From contig QMLL01000063.1 in the NCBI GenBank assembly GCA_003646715.1, forward strand, positions 1 to 7,888: DNA of 7,888 bases, in the 5' to 3' direction. Each line of letters starts with the position of its first letter. Within the stretch, counting starts at the first letter, position 1. A program made the position numbers and the translations under genes. The stretch is from Deltaproteobacteria bacterium (GTDB taxonomy: Bacteria; Desulfobacterota; Syntrophobacteria; B119-G9). Under the pieces are notes generated by a model. That model had not been told where the DNA came from and made no database searches. It worked only from the letters and a program-made list of their open reading frames with translations. Positions 6,801-7,888 of this stretch are shown one piece after another.

Positions 6801-6961
6801 ATTTCACATAATGGCACCTAGATTAAATGAGATCTAATTCATTGTCAAGGCAAAAAGCATCTATATATCCTAGTATATTCAAGGAATTTGGACGATCTCA
6901 GCACCTGAATTTCTTTAAGAATTTTGTGTAGAAAAGTATTTGTAAGGGTCAATTTCAGATT

Positions 6962-6976
6962 TTAAGCAAAAAAAAT
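6962..6976 (+). repeat. 15-bp direct repeat, copy 2
   Basis: Exact second copy of the 15-mer at 6786-6800, lying 23 bp upstream of the candidate -35 box of the ATP-grasp gene. Unlike copy 1 it is not part of a palindrome. The position would suit an activator or UP-like A-tract element (inference). The rest of 6823-6998 is AT-rich with stops in all frames, and I see no gene in it. Confidence 0.45.
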
Positions 6977-6998
6977 CTGCACAAGTAATTTATTATGT

Positions 6999-7025
6999 TT
7001 GACATTCGGTTCATTGATATACTAT
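6999..7025 (+). promoter_or_regulatory. Candidate promoter for the ATP-grasp gene
   Basis: A perfect -35 hexamer TTGACA (6999-7004) precedes TATACT (7018-7023) and the overlapping TACTAT (7020-7025). The spacers are 13 and 15 nt, shorter than the ideal 17, so this would be a weak or activator-dependent promoter. It is about 60 nt upstream of the gene start and correctly oriented. Confidence 0.35.
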
Positions 7026-7082
7026 TTACCTGTTCTTTTTTTGAAAGACAATCACCGCTGAGAGAACCGTAAAGGATTCTGC

Positions 7083-7888
7083 ATGGAAGACGTGATTTTC
7101 AACAATGTGAAACTAAAAAAAGATACTTATTATTTCTTATACATCGGTGAAATTAAAGGCTGTTGCCTTAACGAATACCTTAGATTTACGTTACAGGAAT
7201 TAAAAAAGCAGCCTGTGGAGTTCATTTCTATCGTTCCTGACGTGTGGGAACGATACTATCAGGACAACCTTATAGTTGTAAACCCCGTTGCTGCGGAGCT
7301 TTCTAAGAAGGCAGGTAAACTTGTGCATGCCAGAATCCCGGGGAAACAATTTGTAAGATTTGTGACAGCTCATCCTTTGATCCGTGATCTATTCAACAAA
7401 CTTGTTTCAAACCAGGGTGAACTCTTTGTTCATATGTTCCAGACATTTCCGGAGATCGTAAGTGCAGATCTTCCCAATCTGACGGTTATAGGCCCCGACC
7501 CGAAACTTTCCAATCTCTGGAATAGCAAACTTTTTATGTACAGGAAATTACAGGGCATCATACCGCTTCCACCTTTTCATTTTTGTGAGTCCAGGGAAAA
7601 TTTGCTGGAAACCACGAGGCGTCTCTGGAAAGAGTGGGAAGACGGCATATTTGTCAGTCTTGAGTACAGTGCAGCTGGAGCCTTCAGTTTCATGGCACGT
7701 TCCGAGGATGAATTGATAGATAAACTCGGAGACTGGAAGCCTCCATACCTAGTTACAAAATTTATCCCTCACAAATACGACCCCACTGTGCTAGGAGTTG
7801 TAGCAAACGAGGAAGAAGTTTTCATAGGGTGTGTTGCCGATCAGTGCATGGAACAGGTTAATAAGTTCAGAGGTTCTACGTTTCCGTC
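7083..7888 (+). CDS. ATP-grasp superfamily protein, 3' end outside window
   Basis: An open frame of 268 codons from ATG 7083 runs to the window edge without a stop. The start has AAAGGA (7071-7076) with 6-nt spacing. Residues 1-135 look like a pre-ATP-grasp domain. A GPDP motif (137-140) and a NSKLFMYRKL..IIPLPPF segment (147-165) match the entry to an ATP-grasp fold. Residues 189-206 (FVSLEYSAAGAFSF) sit where the lysine and glycine-rich ATP loop belongs, and YLVTKFIPHKYDP (222-234) plus QVNKFRGSTFP (258-268) match later ATP-grasp strands. The usual Lys-Pro of the loop is not seen, and the metal-binding Glu/Asn residues would lie beyond the window. Such enzymes ligate a carboxylate to an amine or thiol using ATP; the substrate cannot be told. 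It is divergent from fhs and probably unrelated to the folate operon. There is no signal peptide or membrane segment in the visible part. Confidence 0.65.
   Translation, partial: MEDVIFNNVKLKKDTYYFLYIGEIKGCCLNEYLRFTLQELKKQPVEFISIVPDVWERYYQDNLIVVNPVAAELSKKAGKLVHARIPGKQFVRFVTAHPLIRDLFNKLVSNQGELFVHMFQTFPEIVSADLPNLTVIGPDPKLSNLWNSKLFMYRKLQGIIPLPPFHFCESRENLLETTRRLWKEWEDGIFVSLEYSAAGAFSFMARSEDELIDKLGDWKPPYLVTKFIPHKYDPTVLGVVANEEEVFIGCVADQCMEQVNKFRGSTFP

Larger units (their letters stand above)
6566..6822 (-). pseudogene. Possible frameshifted gene relic upstream of fhs (unknown family)
   Basis: Two overlapping minus-strand frames look protein-like and continue each other. Frame A is open for 51 codons (6822-6670, stop TAA at 6669-6667) and contains LATVFYTWSYLQTELM then GLDIAGINSLR. 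Frame B is open for 41 codons (6691-6569, stop TAG at 6568-6566) and contains VDINRAVIEKYHKEPE, ending in a Cys-pair tail (DCCGFK). A single shift near 6682-6690 would join them into about 80 residues ending at the TAG. Neither frame has a convincing start with a ribosome site. I do not recognise the family. It could be the 3' end of a decayed gene in the same orientation as fhs, or an accident of sequence in a long leader. The residue composition is what suggests coding; no search was possible. Confidence 0.25.

Noticed and set aside
6468..6840. Tetrahydrofolate or other riboswitch in the long fhs upstream region
   Set aside because: I looked for a conserved riboswitch core or a sequestering hairpin over the fhs ribosome site and saw none; the known THF riboswitch motif is not recognisable.
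6820..6848. Distal minus-strand promoter for fhs with a perfect TTGACA (6848-6843)
   Set aside because: The best -10 (TTTAAT, 6827-6822) is only 15 nt away, and the 17-nt position has a 3/6 match. It would give a leader of over 340 nt. It remains possible, but is too weak to list as a feature.
6901..6960. Minus-strand DPYKY peptide resembling the C-terminus of IS66-type transposases
   Set aside because: The frame stops within 12 codons and the expected downstream LLPW-type ending is absent, so similarity is no more than a few residues.

Overview
The window looks like chromosome of a strict anaerobe with a tetrahydrofolate-based Wood-Ljungdahl (reductive acetyl-CoA) pathway. The best guess is a Desulfobacterota-type sulfate reducer or syntroph. 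This rests on the gene set (fhs, folD, then an HdrA-like flavoprotein and MvhD), on the ~1000-residue double HdrA architecture that I associate with that group, and on a divergent 588-residue Fhs. The assignment is inference from gene content, not a database match.

Layout. Four genes lie on the minus strand, transcribed right to left: fhs (6467-4701), folD (4559-3669), hdrA-like (3514-500) and mvhD (471-49). All have good Shine-Dalgarno sequences. The hdrA-mvhD gap is only 28 nt. The two earlier gaps are longer and unusually structured. The fhs-folD gap (141 nt) holds two inverted REP-like hairpin units, the folD-proximal one followed by a T-run so that it also looks like an intrinsic terminator or attenuator. 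The folD-hdrA gap (154 nt) holds three consecutive inverted repeats. To the right, a 615-nt AT-rich intergenic region (6468-7082) separates fhs from a divergently transcribed ATP-grasp-like gene that runs off the window at 7888. This region contains candidate promoters for both directions, an 18-bp AT-rich palindrome, a 15-bp direct repeat and two abutting minus-strand reading frames that look like a frameshifted gene relic.

How the genes fit together. Fhs activates formate to 10-formyl-THF and FolD converts this to methenyl- and methylene-THF (or the reverse in acetate oxidation). HdrA and MvhD are electron-transfer proteins, not folate enzymes. Their place after folD suggests that they serve the next redox step, methylene-THF reduction or oxidation by MetF/MetV, possibly by flavin-based electron bifurcation or confurcation. 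No metF, metV, hdrB or hdrC is in the window, so the partner is unknown and may lie beyond position 1.

The most interesting items are the double HdrA with complementary loss of iron-sulfur modules between its halves, the covarying inverted REP-like pair, the structured folD-hdrA spacer, and the relic upstream of fhs. I see no CRISPR array, tRNA, rRNA or intact insertion sequence.
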